From assembly GCA_964455685.1 (NCBI GenBank), contig CAYVZE010000072.1, forward strand, positions 1-12,976: 12,976 bases of DNA, given 5' to 3'. The DNA is from ZC4RG30 sp964455685. GTDB taxonomy: Bacteria; Pseudomonadota; Gammaproteobacteria; Steroidobacterales; Steroidobacteraceae. Made by a program: the position numbers and the translations under genes. Of the stretch, positions 6,703-12,701 are shown in pieces (within the stretch, counting starts at the first letter, position 1; each line of letters starts with the position of its first letter). Under the pieces are notes generated by a model, which had not been told where the DNA came from, made no database searches, and saw nothing but the letters and a program-made list of their open reading frames with translations.

Positions 6703-6939
6703 ATGTCGAACAGTGAAGCGCAGGGCGAGGATCTGGCCACCACGGGTGAGCGTCCTGCGCTCGGCTCGTCCGAGCTGTACGCCGAGTGGGCCGCCCGCAT
6801 GCAGCGCGGCCGGGGCCGCCATGCCGCGATCAGCCGCAACCTGAATACCTGGTCCAGCTACAAGAACTGGACCGAGAAGGTCCGCCAGTCCTGGGTATCC
6901 GACGTCGATCCGGGCCCGCGCGGCAGCCAGAAGAAGTAG
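6703..6939 (+). CDS. Small hypothetical protein, 78 residues
   Basis: I do not recognise this protein. It starts with ATG 6703, 7 nt after a GGAAAG-like ribosome binding site. Residues 1-20 are polar and partly acidic (SEAQGED). Residues 22-66 look helical and carry four Trp (29, 50, 56, 64) and several Arg in MQRGRGRHAAISRN. The tail is GPRGSQKK. There is no signal peptide, membrane segment or Cys. The tight Trp/Arg pattern suggests a folded or nucleic-acid-binding mini-protein, which is inference. It stands 73 nt after ppnN in the most AT-rich gap of this part of the window, so it may have its own promoter, but I find no convincing hexamers. htpG lies 151 nt downstream. Confidence 0.65.
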   Translation: MSNSEAQGEDLATTGERPALGSSELYAEWAARMQRGRGRHAAISRNLNTWSSYKNWTEKVRQSWVSDVDPGPRGSQKK

Positions 6940-6943
6940 GCCC

Positions 6944-7036
6944 GTGGAACGCCTGGTACTCATCTGGGACGACCTGGAGGACTGGCTGGGCCTGGCCCTC
7001 CGGGTCCTGCCCGGCGCCCGCAGGCTCTTGAAATAG
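6944..7036 (+). CDS. Possible 30-residue ORF ahead of htpG
   Basis: A GTG-initiated frame of 30 codons begins 4 nt after the stop of the 78-residue gene. It reads MERLVLIWDDLEDWL and continues with a basic, Leu-rich end (LRVLPGARRLLK), so it would form one amphipathic helix. AGG lies 3 nt before the GTG, too close for a good ribosome binding site. Its last codons and stop overlap the -35 box of the htpG heat-shock promoter. It may be a real coupled small protein or chance open frame in GC-rich DNA; I lean only slightly towards real because of its composition and tight spacing. Confidence 0.3.
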   Translation: MERLVLIWDDLEDWLGLALRVLPGARRLLK

Positions 7037-7054
7037 CCCCCTGCGGCCCTATGC
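7027..7054 (+). promoter_or_regulatory. Sigma-32-type heat-shock promoter for htpG
   Basis: CTTGAAA (7027-7033) is a perfect RpoH -35 box. After 13 nt comes CCCTATGC (7047-7054), which differs from CCCCATNT at two positions. The predicted start near 7061 leaves a 30-nt leader before ATG 7091. htpG is a classic RpoH-dependent gene in E. coli, which supports the reading. Confidence 0.75.
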
Positions 7055-7090
7055 TCGGCGGCGGTTCATCACTGCCGCGAGACGGGCCGC

Positions 7091-8977
7091 ATGTCAGAGA
7101 CTGCCTCGACCGAAACCCTGGGTTTCAAGGCGGAGGTTCGTGAGCTGCTGAAGCTCATGATCCATTCGCTGTACAGCCATCGCGAGATCTTCCTTCGCGA
7201 GCTGATTTCCAACGCTTCCGACGCCAACGACAAGCTGCGCTTCCTCGCCATCGAGGATCCCTCGCTGCTGGGCGAGGAGAAGGAACTGGCCATCTGGGTG
7301 ACCCCGGACGAGAAGGCCGGCACGCTGTCGATCCGCGACAACGGCATCGGCATGACCCGCGAGGAGGCCATCGCCCACCTGGGCACCATCGCCAAGTCGG
7401 GCACGAAGGAGTTCGTCAGCCGCCTCTCGGGCGATGCGGCGAAGGATTCGGCCCTGATCGGCCAGTTCGGGGTGGGCTTCTATTCGGCCTTCATCGTCGC
7501 CAGCAAGGTCGAGGTGGTCAGCCGCAAGGCGGGCGTGCCGGCCACCGCGGGCGTGCGCTGGACCTCCTCGGCCGACGGCGAGTACACGGTCGAGACCATC
7601 GAGCATGCGCCGCGCGGCACCACGGTGATCCTGCACCTGAAGGACGACGCGAAGGAATACCTGGACACCTGGCGCCTGCGCTCGCTGGTGCGCCGCTACT
7701 CCGACCACCTGGCCTTCCCGGTGCACATGCCCAGGACGGGCGAGGCCAGCCTCGACTACGAGGTGGTCAACCAGGCCAAGGCGCTGTGGACCCGTCCGCG
7801 CACCGGAATCAGCGACGAGGAATACCAGGAGTTCTACCGCCACATCACCCACGACAGCGAGGCGCCGCTGGCCTGGAGCCACAACAAGGTGGAGGGCAAG
7901 CGCGAGTACACCAGCCTGCTGTACATCCCGGCGCGCGCGCCCTTCGACCTGTGGCAGCGCGACGCCGCCCGGGGCCTGAAGCTGCACGTCAAGCGCGTGT
8001 TCATCATGGACGACGCGGAGCAGTTCCTGCCGCTGTACCTGCGCTTCATCAAGGGCGTGGTCGACTCCTCGGACCTGCCGCTGAACGTGTCGCGCGAGAT
8101 GCTGCAGAACGACCCCGAGGTCGAGGCCATGAAGAGCGCGCTGACCCGGCGCGCGCTCGACATGGTCGCGAAGCTGGCGAAGGAGGAGCCTGAGAAGTAC
8201 GCGAAGTTCTGGAAGGAGTTCGGCCAGGTGCTCAAGGAGGGCGTGGCCGAGGATTACGCCAACCGCGACAAGCTGCTGCCGCTGCTGCGCTTCGCCAGCA
8301 CCCACGAGGCCACCGACGAGGACAAGGTGTCGCTGGCCGAATACGTGGCCCGCATGCGGCCCGGGCAGGAGAAGATCTACTACGTGGTGGCCGAGAGCCG
8401 CGCCGCCGCGCGCTCCAGCCCGTTCATCGAGAAGCTGCGCGCCCTGGGCGTGGAGGTGCTGCTGCTGGGCGACCGCATCGATCCGTGGATCATGGGCCAG
8501 CTGCGCGAGTTCGAGGGCAAGCACTTCCAGGATGCCTCGCGCGGCGACCTCGACCTGTCGAGGATCGAAGGGGCGGAGGGCAAGGACGGGCCGGAGACGA
8601 AGCACGAGGATCCCGAGGCCAGCGACCTGTTCGAGCGCGTGAAGAAGGAGCTGGGCGATGCGGTGGGCAGCGTGAAGGCCAGCCGGCGCCTGGCTGAATC
8701 GCCGTCCTGCCTGACGCGCAGCGAGGGCGAGCTGAACGAGGCCATGCGGCGCGTGCTGGTCGCGGCCGGGCAGGAGGTTCCGCCCGGCAGGCCGGACCTG
8801 GAGCTGAACCTCTCGCATCCGCTGGTGCAGCGCCTCAAGGGCCTCTCGGGGGATGACTTCAGCGAGCTGGCGCGGCTGCTGTACGATCAGGCGCAGCTCA
8901 CCGAGCAGGGGCAGGTCGCCAATCCCGGCGAATACCTGCGCCGGCTCAACAGCCTGCTGGTGAAACTCCTCTCATGA
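7091..8977 (+). CDS. htpG: Chaperone protein HtpG (bacterial Hsp90)
   Basis: A 628-residue ATP-dependent cytoplasmic chaperone that acts as a homodimer and remodels client proteins together with the DnaK system. The N-terminal GHKL ATPase domain shows REIFLRELISNASDANDK, with catalytic Glu37 and Mg-binding Asn41, then DNGIGMTREEAI, HLGTIAKSGTKEF and IGQFGVGFYSAF. The middle domain includes LYIPARAPFDLW, VKRVFIMDD and the strongly conserved GVVDSSDLPLNVSREMLQ. A C-terminal dimerisation domain completes it. Length equals the E. coli protein (624) closely and no domain is missing. ATG 7091 fits the family's N-terminus; the ribosome binding site is weak (GAGACGGG). The stop overlaps the msrB start (ATGA), so the two are almost surely co-translated. 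Heat induction is suggested by the upstream sigma-32 signature. Confidence 0.98.
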   Translation: MSETASTETLGFKAEVRELLKLMIHSLYSHREIFLRELISNASDANDKLRFLAIEDPSLLGEEKELAIWVTPDEKAGTLSIRDNGIGMTREEAIAHLGTIAKSGTKEFVSRLSGDAAKDSALIGQFGVGFYSAFIVASKVEVVSRKAGVPATAGVRWTSSADGEYTVETIEHAPRGTTVILHLKDDAKEYLDTWRLRSLVRRYSDHLAFPVHMPRTGEASLDYEVVNQAKALWTRPRTGISDEEYQEFYRHITHDSEAPLAWSHNKVEGKREYTSLLYIPARAPFDLWQRDAARGLKLHVKRVFIMDDAEQFLPLYLRFIKGVVDSSDLPLNVSREMLQNDPEVEAMKSALTRRALDMVAKLAKEEPEKYAKFWKEFGQVLKEGVAEDYANRDKLLPLLRFASTHEATDEDKVSLAEYVARMRPGQEKIYYVVAESRAAARSSPFIEKLRALGVEVLLLGDRIDPWIMGQLREFEGKHFQDASRGDLDLSRIEGAEGKDGPETKHEDPEASDLFERVKKELGDAVGSVKASRRLAESPSCLTRSEGELNEAMRRVLVAAGQEVPPGRPDLELNLSHPLVQRLKGLSGDDFSELARLLYDQAQLTEQGQVANPGEYLRRLNSLLVKLLS

Positions 8978-9372
8978 GCAAGCCCGACCCGGACGAATTG
9001 CGCAGACGGCTGACGCCCATCCAGTACCACGTCACCCAGGAGAAGGGCACCGAGCGGCCCTTCTCGGGCGAGTTCGAGGCGCACTGGGAGTCGGGCACCT
9101 ACTACTGCGTGGTCTGCGGCACCGACCTGTTCGAGTCGGACACCAAGTTCGACGCCGGCTGCGGCTGGCCCAGCTTCTGGCTGCCGCTGGCGGGCGAGCG
9201 CATCCGCGAGCACCTGGACACCTCCCACGGCATGATCCGTACCGAGGTCACCTGCGCGAACTGCGATGCCCACCTGGGGCATGTATTCGATGACGGACCG
9301 CAGCCCACCGGGCTGCGCTACTGCATCAATTCGGCCTCGCTGGGCTTCAGGCCGAAGGATCGGGCGGCTTGA
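8974..9372 (+). CDS. msrB: Peptide-methionine (R)-S-oxide reductase
   Basis: A 132-residue enzyme that reduces the R-epimer of methionine sulfoxide in proteins, usually with thioredoxin. All family landmarks are present: the zinc cysteines Cys45/Cys48 (YYCVVCGTDLF) and Cys94/Cys97 (CANCDAHLGHVFDDGP), CGWPSFW with Cys63 as the likely resolving residue, and catalytic Cys117 in RYCINSASL. It is a stand-alone MsrB without MsrA fusion and without a signal peptide, so cytoplasmic. Its ATG overlaps the htpG stop by 4 nt and there is no strong ribosome binding site, which implies translation coupled to htpG. The next gene overlaps its stop in turn. Confidence 0.97.
   Translation: MSKPDPDELRRRLTPIQYHVTQEKGTERPFSGEFEAHWESGTYYCVVCGTDLFESDTKFDAGCGWPSFWLPLAGERIREHLDTSHGMIRTEVTCANCDAHLGHVFDDGPQPTGLRYCINSASLGFRPKDRAA
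9354..9359 (+). promoter_or_regulatory. Ribosome binding site that decides the TTG start of the hydrolase
   Basis: GAAGGA within the 3' end of msrB lies 9 nt before the TTG at 9369. The next in-frame start, GTG 9381, would be 21 nt away. The spacing favours TTG. Confidence 0.5.
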
Positions 9373-10022
9373 GCCGGCCCGTGGTGGAAGCGGTCACCCT
9401 CGAGGGACCGGCGGGCCGCCTGGAGGCGGTCATCGAGACACCTGCCGGCGTGGGTGCGCCACATGCCTTCATCGTGGTGTGCCATCCGCATCCGCAGCAC
9501 GGCGGCACCATGAACAACAAGGTGGTGACCACGCTGGCGCGCACCGCCCATGCGCTGGGCGTGCCTTCCATCCGTTTCAACTATCGCGGCGTCGGCGCCA
9601 GCGAGGGCAGTTACGACGGCGGTCGCGGCGAGGTGGATGATGCGCTCGCGGCTGTCGCCATCGGGCGACAGCGATGGCCTGGGGCGCGACTGTGGCTGGC
9701 CGGCTTTTCCTTCGGCGGCATCGTTGCGCTGCGTGCCAGCGTGCGCGCGGCGGCCGGCCCGGTGTCGCGGCTGGTGACGGTGGCGCCGGCGCTGGGGCGC
9801 GAGTTCTCCGACCCGGCCGACATCGAATTGCCGGGCTGTCCGTGGCTGATCGTGCAGGGTGATGCCGACGAGGTCATCGACGGCGCGCTGGTGATCGATT
9901 GGGCGCGTCGCATCGCGCCGGCCGCCGAGCTGAAGGTGATGCCCGGGGTGGGGCACTACTTCCATGGCCGGCTGGTGGAGCTGCAGCAGGCCGTCGAACC
10001 CTTCCTGGGATCCGACCGGTAA
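9369..10022 (+). CDS. Alpha/beta-hydrolase superfamily protein (COG2945-like)
   Basis: A 217-residue cytoplasmic protein with the alpha/beta-hydrolase fold. It has the oxyanion region VCHPHPQHGGTMNNKVV, then RFNYRGVGASEG, nucleophile Ser114 in GFSFGG, acid Asp167 in GDADEVI and His196 in GVGHYFHG, so the catalytic triad is complete. This arrangement is that of the small 'predicted hydrolase' group, whose substrate is unknown; an esterase or acyl-peptide activity is possible but not shown. The TTG start overlaps the msrB stop (TTGA) and is served by GAAGGA at 9354-9359. It is the last gene of the htpG-msrB run. No U-rich terminator follows on its own strand; the hairpin at 10025-10057 may still stop it. 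Confidence 0.88.
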   Translation: MSRPVVEAVTLEGPAGRLEAVIETPAGVGAPHAFIVVCHPHPQHGGTMNNKVVTTLARTAHALGVPSIRFNYRGVGASEGSYDGGRGEVDDALAAVAIGRQRWPGARLWLAGFSFGGIVALRASVRAAAGPVSRLVTVAPALGREFSDPADIELPGCPWLIVQGDADEVIDGALVIDWARRIAPAAELKVMPGVGHYFHGRLVELQQAVEPFLGSDR

Positions 10023-10024
10023 CG

Positions 10025-10057
10025 AAAAAGCCCGGAAAACCAAGGGTTTCCCGGGCT
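10025..10057 (-). terminator. Rho-independent terminator of the HU gene
   Basis: On the minus strand AGCCCGG-type arms pair over 7 bp (AGCCCGG with CCGGGCT), continue after one mismatch through three A-T and two or three G-C pairs, and are followed by TTTTT. It lies 44 nt after the HU stop. On the plus strand the stem has no T-tail, so for the convergent hydrolase gene it would work less well. Confidence 0.85.
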
Positions 10058-10062
10058 CCCGT

Positions 10063-10078
10063 GCCGCCTTGCGGCGGC
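10063..10078 (-). other. GNRA-capped hairpin in the HU 3' UTR
   Basis: On the minus strand GCCGCC-GCAA-GGCGGC is a perfect 6-bp stem with a GCAA tetraloop, just upstream of the terminator. The core GCCGCAAGGC is repeated at 10088-10097, directly after the HU stop codon. It may stabilise the mRNA end; its role is unknown. Confidence 0.45.
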
Positions 10079-10100
10079 GTGAACTGGGCCTTGCGGCTCC

Positions 10101-10412
10101 TTAGTTCACCATGGCCTTGAGGGCCTTCAGCGGCAGGGCGCGCACCTTCTTGCTTGCCGGCTTGGCCTTGAAAACCATCTCCTCGCCGGTGAACGGGTTG
10201 ATGCCCTTGCGAGCCTTCGTGGCCGGCTTCTTCACGACCTTCAGCTTCAGCAGGCCGGGAATCGTCACGACGCCGTTGCTGCGCAGGCTCTTGCGGATGA
10301 TGTTGTTCAGCGACTCAAAAACGCCACTGACCTGCTTGCGCGACAAGTCCGTGTCTTTGGAAATCGCAGCCAGGATCTCGGACTTGGTCGGTGCGCCGCC
10401 CTTCTTCGCCAT
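10101..10412 (-). CDS. HU/IHF-family histone-like DNA-binding protein
   Basis: A 103-residue nucleoid protein that bends and compacts DNA as a dimer. The helical dimerisation part (TKSEILAAISKDTDLSRKQVSGVFESLNNIIRKSL, about 10-43) is followed by the beta-saddle (GVVTIPGLLKLKVVKK) and the DNA-contacting arm KARKGINPFTGEEM (67-79), where INP replaces the usual RNP. The end ALPLKALKAMVN matches the HU C-terminal helix. It carries about 10 extra N-terminal residues (MAKKGGAPTK) relative to HupA/HupB, so it is a variant of HU rather than a standard hupB. The ATG at 10412 is preceded by GGGAG 9 nt upstream; the frame runs on upstream but no homology supports a longer protein. It follows yggT but probably uses its own promoter and ends at a strong terminator. 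Confidence 0.93.
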   Translation of the reverse strand: MAKKGGAPTKSEILAAISKDTDLSRKQVSGVFESLNNIIRKSLRSNGVVTIPGLLKLKVVKKPATKARKGINPFTGEEMVFKAKPASKKVRALPLKALKAMVN

Positions 10413-10414
10413 GT

Positions 10415-10427
10415 TGGGATACTCCCA
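10415..10427 (-). promoter_or_regulatory. Hairpin covering the HU ribosome binding site
   Basis: TGGGA-GTA-TCCCA is a perfect 5-bp stem with a 3-nt loop, ending 2 nt before the HU start codon. The Shine-Dalgarno GGGAG forms its left arm, so the fold would compete with ribosome binding. Confidence 0.45.
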
Positions 10428-10451
10428 CGTGTGTTGTTTCTGTGTGTTTGA

Positions 10452-10464
10452 CGGGAAATTCCCG
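10452..10464. promoter_or_regulatory. Palindrome in the HU leader, possible operator
   Basis: CGGGAAATTCCCG is a perfect palindrome around one central base. It lies between a TTGACA on the minus strand (10472 to 10467) and the HU start, within the predicted leader. No regulator is known for it from sequence alone. The TTGACA lacks a usable -10 at 16-18 nt, so I do not call it a promoter. Confidence 0.35.
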
Positions 10465-10485
10465 CCTGTCAAGCAATCCGCGCGA

Positions 10486-10525
10486 AACATAGCACAAGCG
10501 CATAGTCGCGCAAGTGCTTTTTTTT
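10486..10525 (-). promoter_or_regulatory. Candidate HU promoter with A-tract
   Basis: On the minus strand TTGCGC (10513 to 10508), 16 nt, TATGTT (10491 to 10486). Directly upstream of the -35 lies A8 (10525 to 10518) in an AT-rich patch, placed where an UP element would contact RNA polymerase. The hexamers are moderate (3 and 4 of 6), but the A-tract makes strong expression plausible, as expected for a nucleoid protein. Confidence 0.45.
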
Positions 10526-10546
10526 AAGTGTTTTCGCGCAGGTGGG

Positions 10547-11074
10547 CTATGCGATGAGGATCAGCAACGCCTGGATCACGAGCAGTGCCCACAGGGGAGA
10601 GAGGTCGATGCCTCCGATGGGCGGGATGACGCGCCGGAAGGGGCGCAGAACGGGCTCGCAGATGGAGTGCAGGAGCGACTGCGCCGGCGAGTAATTACCC
10701 GGTGCCACAAAAGACAGTAGCGCGTTGACGAAAATGGAGAACTGGTAGGTCCTGAGCACCAGCTGGGCGAGGTCGACGAACGTCCAGCGCACCAGCAGCG
10801 CCACGCCGGGCACGGCCGGGGAGAACAGCAGGGACAGCACCCACAGCTTCAATACGGTGCAAAGCACCACGGCCACCACGCAGGCGGTATCCACCTTGCC
10901 GGCGGGCGGCAGTACCCTCCGCAACGGCAGCACCACGGGATTGGTGACCTGCACGATGGCGCGGCCGATGGGGTTCCTGAAGTCGCCGCGGGTGAGCTGC
11001 AGCAGCAGCCGCAGCAGGATCACCGCGATGTACAGCGTGGCCAGCGTGTCGACCAGGAAGTACAGGGCGCGCAT
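10547..11074 (-). CDS. yggT: YggT family integral membrane protein
   Basis: A 175-residue inner-membrane protein with about four hydrophobic segments in two repeats. Each repeat carries the family's amphipathic signature: NPVVLPLRRVLPPAGKVDTA (45-64) and CEPVLRPFRRVIPPIGGIDLSP (139-160). The duplicated PF02325 layout and length match E. coli YggT (188 residues). The molecular role is not established; the gene is commonly found beside proC and yggS, as here. Its ATG comes 3 nt after the proC stop, so the two are coupled. HU lies 134 nt downstream. Confidence 0.94.
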   Translation of the reverse strand: MRALYFLVDTLATLYIAVILLRLLLQLTRGDFRNPIGRAIVQVTNPVVLPLRRVLPPAGKVDTACVVAVVLCTVLKLWVLSLLFSPAVPGVALLVRWTFVDLAQLVLRTYQFSIFVNALLSFVAPGNYSPAQSLLHSICEPVLRPFRRVIPPIGGIDLSPLWALLVIQALLILIA

Positions 11075-11077
11075 GGT

Positions 11078-11911
11078 TCAGCGTCCGCCGCCGGCCAGTT
11101 CGCGGCTGCGCGATGCGGCGGCGCGCATCGCCTCGCGCACCGTTTCGCCCAGCCCCAGCTCGTCGAAGCGCGCCAGCGCCGCCGCCGTGGTCCCGCCCTT
11201 CGAGGTCACCGCAGCGCGCATGGCTGCCAGGTCCGGCGCGGACTCGGCCGCCACCATGCGGCCGGCGCCGGCCAGGGTCTGCGCCGCGAGGCGGCGTGCC
11301 ACTCCGGCATCCAGCCCTTCGGCGGAGGCGGCCTCGGCCATCAGCTCGGCGAGGCGGAAGAAATAGGCGGGGCCGCTGCCCGACAGCGCAGTCACCAGGT
11401 CGAGCTGCGCTTCCTCCTGCACCCACACGGCGATGCCGGCGGCAGCCAGCAGCTCCTCGGCGAGGGCGCGATCGCCGTCTCCCACCTCGGCGCCGGCATA
11501 CAGGCCGGTGGCGCCGGCGCCGACCAGGGCGGGGCGGTTGGGCATGGAGCGTACGACGGGGATGCCCTCGCCCAGCCACGCCTTCAGGTCCGCGACGCGG
11601 ATGCCCGCGGCCACGGAAATCACCAGCGGGCGGGACTGGCCCAGCGTCGCGGCCAGCGGGCGCACCACGTCTTCCATCACCTGCGGCTTCACCGACAGCA
11701 CCACGATGCGCGCCCCGGCCACCGCGGCGCGGTTGTCGGCGGTGGCATTGACGCCGAACTGCTGCACCAGCGTGGAGCGCGTGGCCTCGCTGGGGGCCGA
11801 TACGGTGATGCTTGCAGGCGCGGTGCCCCGGGAAAGCAGGCCGCCCAGCAGCGCGCGGGTCATGTTGCCGCCGCCAACGAATGCGATGCGTGGTGATGCA
11901 GGTGTGCTCAT
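11078..11911 (-). CDS. proC: Pyrroline-5-carboxylate reductase
   Basis: A 277-residue cytoplasmic enzyme that makes the last step of proline synthesis, reducing 1-pyrroline-5-carboxylate with NAD(P)H. The N-terminal Rossmann motif is FVGGGNM (11-17), followed by LSVKPQVM (72-79) and RSMPNRPALVGAG (121-133). The C-terminal catalytic and dimer domain has TALSGSGPAYFF (174-185) and VTSKGGTTAAAL (235-246). Arg replaces the Thr often seen in MPNTPA and Lys the Pro in SPGGTT; both look like tolerated variants. Length agrees with E. coli ProC (269). The ATG is fixed by homology although no good ribosome binding site precedes it; it lies 9 nt after the yggS stop. Confidence 0.97.
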   Translation of the reverse strand: MSTPASPRIAFVGGGNMTRALLGGLLSRGTAPASITVSAPSEATRSTLVQQFGVNATADNRAAVAGARIVVLSVKPQVMEDVVRPLAATLGQSRPLVISVAAGIRVADLKAWLGEGIPVVRSMPNRPALVGAGATGLYAGAEVGDGDRALAEELLAAAGIAVWVQEEAQLDLVTALSGSGPAYFFRLAELMAEAASAEGLDAGVARRLAAQTLAGAGRMVAAESAPDLAAMRAAVTSKGGTTAAALARFDELGLGETVREAMRAAASRSRELAGGGR

Positions 11912-11920
11912 GCGGGCATT

Positions 11921-12646
11921 CTACGGGGAGCGCGGACCGAAGAGGGCCGTGCCGATGCGGATGATGGTGGCGCCTTCGGCAATGGCGGCTTCCATGTCAT
12001 CGCTCATGCCCATGGACAATGTGTCGGTGGCGATGCCCGCCGCGCGCAGCATGTCGGCATGGCCGCGCAGGCGCGCGAAGGCGGCGTGCTGTGCGGCCTC
12101 GGGGGCCTCGTAGGGCAGCATGCACATCAGGCCGCGCAGCTTCAGCCTTGGCAGCGCCGCCACCGCGCGCGCCAGTTGCGGCAGTTCCTCCGGTTCCACG
12201 CCGGCCTTGGCCGGGTCATCGGCCACCCGCACCTGCAGGCAGACATTGAGCGGGGGCGCGTGGAAGGGGCGCTGCGTGGACAGCCGCTCGGCGATGCGCA
12301 ACCGGTCCACGCCGTGCACCCAGTCGAAGTGCTGCGCCACCGGGCGGGTCTTGTTTCCCTGCAGGCGGCCGATGAAGTGCCAGGTGATGCCGCAACCGGC
12401 CAGCGCTTCCACCTTGGGAATGGCCTCGTTGACGTAGTTCTCGCCGAACTCGGTCAGGCCCAGCGCCAGCGCCGCCTTCAGGCGTGCCACGTCCTGCCCT
12501 TTTGACACGGCAAGCAGCGTGATGGAGTGCACATCGCGGCCAGCTGCCTCGGCCGCGGTCCGCATGCGCTGCCGTACTGCCTCCAGGCGCGCGGCAAGGC
12601 CGTTTTCCGGGTTCACAGGGGATGAATTCTGAGAGTTGCGTATCAT
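11921..12646 (-). CDS. yggS: Pyridoxal phosphate homeostasis protein (YggS/PLPBP family)
   Basis: A 241-residue cytoplasmic PLP-binding protein with an alanine-racemase-like barrel but no known catalysis; in E. coli its loss disturbs vitamin B6 and amino acid pools. PLP should be held by Lys49 in LLAVSKGQ. Other marks are LTEFGENYVNEAIPK (64-78), WHFIGRLQGNKTR (89-101) and the C-terminal LSMGMSDDMEAAIAEG with IRIGTALFG. The protein has about 13 more N-terminal residues than E. coli YggS, and a GTG at codon 11 is an alternative start; neither has a ribosome binding site. First gene of the yggS-proC-yggT run and divergent from pilT, a layout also known in Pseudomonas. Confidence 0.95.
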   Translation of the reverse strand: MIRNSQNSSPVNPENGLAARLEAVRQRMRTAAEAAGRDVHSITLLAVSKGQDVARLKAALALGLTEFGENYVNEAIPKVEALAGCGITWHFIGRLQGNKTRPVAQHFDWVHGVDRLRIAERLSTQRPFHAPPLNVCLQVRVADDPAKAGVEPEELPQLARAVAALPRLKLRGLMCMLPYEAPEAAQHAAFARLRGHADMLRAAGIATDTLSMGMSDDMEAAIAEGATIIRIGTALFGPRSP

Positions 12647-12666
12647 CGGGAGGGTCGAGGGCGTGG

Positions 12667-12674
12667 ACTATACT
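12667..12674. promoter_or_regulatory. Overlapping, symmetric -10 elements of yggS and pilT
   Basis: ACTATACT gives TATACT on the plus strand (12669-12674, 5 of 6) and TATAGT on the minus strand (12672 to 12667, 5 of 6), the two boxes sharing four bases. The plus start would be near 12681 and the minus start near 12660, giving short leaders of about 21 and 14 nt. The -35 regions are poor on both sides. Confidence 0.5.
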
Positions 12675-12701
12675 GACGGGGTAACGTAATTCGGAGCTTC
12701 C

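Noticed and set aside
5091..6839. A 582-codon open frame on the minus strand
   Set aside because: It is antisense to the L,D-transpeptidase and to ppnN, which have clear homology; no recognisable domain.
7094..8818. A 574-codon open frame on the minus strand
   Set aside because: Antisense shadow of htpG, rich in His, Leu, Arg and Gln with no domain.
10413..10490. Longer HU protein starting at 10490
   Set aside because: The extra 26 residues have no similarity to HU and cover the leader palindrome and ribosome binding site.
10518..10525. T8 run on the plus strand as an intrinsic terminator
   Set aside because: No stable stem precedes it on the plus strand and no plus-strand gene needs it; as A8 on the minus strand it better fits an UP-like element for HU.
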